5,713 bases of DNA, taken from positions 1 to 5,713 of the forward strand of contig VSOC01000192.1 in NCBI GenBank assembly GCA_009774615.1, written 5' to 3'. Each line of letters starts with the position of its first letter. Position 1 is the stretch's first letter. The translations under genes and the position numbers were made by a program. Shown piece after piece: positions 5,711-5,713 of this stretch. The notes beneath the pieces are model-generated. The model was not told the origin of the DNA and made no database searches. It was given only the letters and a program-made list of their open reading frames with translations. Origin of the DNA: Lachnospiraceae bacterium. GTDB taxonomy: Bacteria; Bacillota; Clostridia; Lachnospirales; Lachnospiraceae.

Positions 5711-5713
5711 AAA

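Overview
The window is part of a transposable (Mu-like) prophage or a Mu-derived element in an AT-rich, low-GC Gram-positive host, most likely a clostridial Firmicute. The host assignment rests on strong AAGGAG-type ribosome sites, AT-rich codon use and the style of the Mu homologues. It is an inference, because no host gene is present.

Left half, + strand (1-3440): an operator/promoter region (1-92) leads into a compact early/transposition operon. It encodes a 65-residue Cro/Ner-like HTH regulator, a 658-residue MuA-type DDE transposase with a complete D-D-E triad (D254, D324, E377), and a short MuB-type AAA+ ATPase. A near-perfect hairpin follows. Next comes a small helical protein of unknown function with its own strong ribosome site, then a GC-rich hairpin at the convergent junction.

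Right half, - strand (5710 down to 3531): four translationally coupled genes overlap by 4-7 nt. In transcription order they encode a capsid cement/decoration-like protein, the Mu gpT major capsid protein, a Mu gpI-type prohead protease lacking an obvious scaffold half, and a Mor/C-family late transcription activator. The promoter lies to the right of the window.

Three things stand out. First, the capsid cassette is convergent with the transposition operon, and its order (cement, T, I, Mor/C) differs from the Mu order (Mor early, then I, cement, T, tail). No tail gene follows T. Second, gpT is split by a -1 frame change exactly at an in-phase A AAA AAC heptamer, with a stop codon right after it and a small possible hairpin 8 nt beyond. 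This is either a lost A in a homopolymer (mutation or sequencing error) or programmed frameshifting. Third, the usual Mu early accessory genes between B and Mor (gam, gemA and others) are missing, with only one unknown gene in that place.

Together the genes would supply replicative transposition (A, B), early-promoter control (Ner-like), late activation (Mor/C) and a processed capsid shell (T, cement, protease). Whether portal, terminase and tail genes lie further right decides between a rearranged full phage, a decaying prophage and a capsid-bearing transposable satellite.
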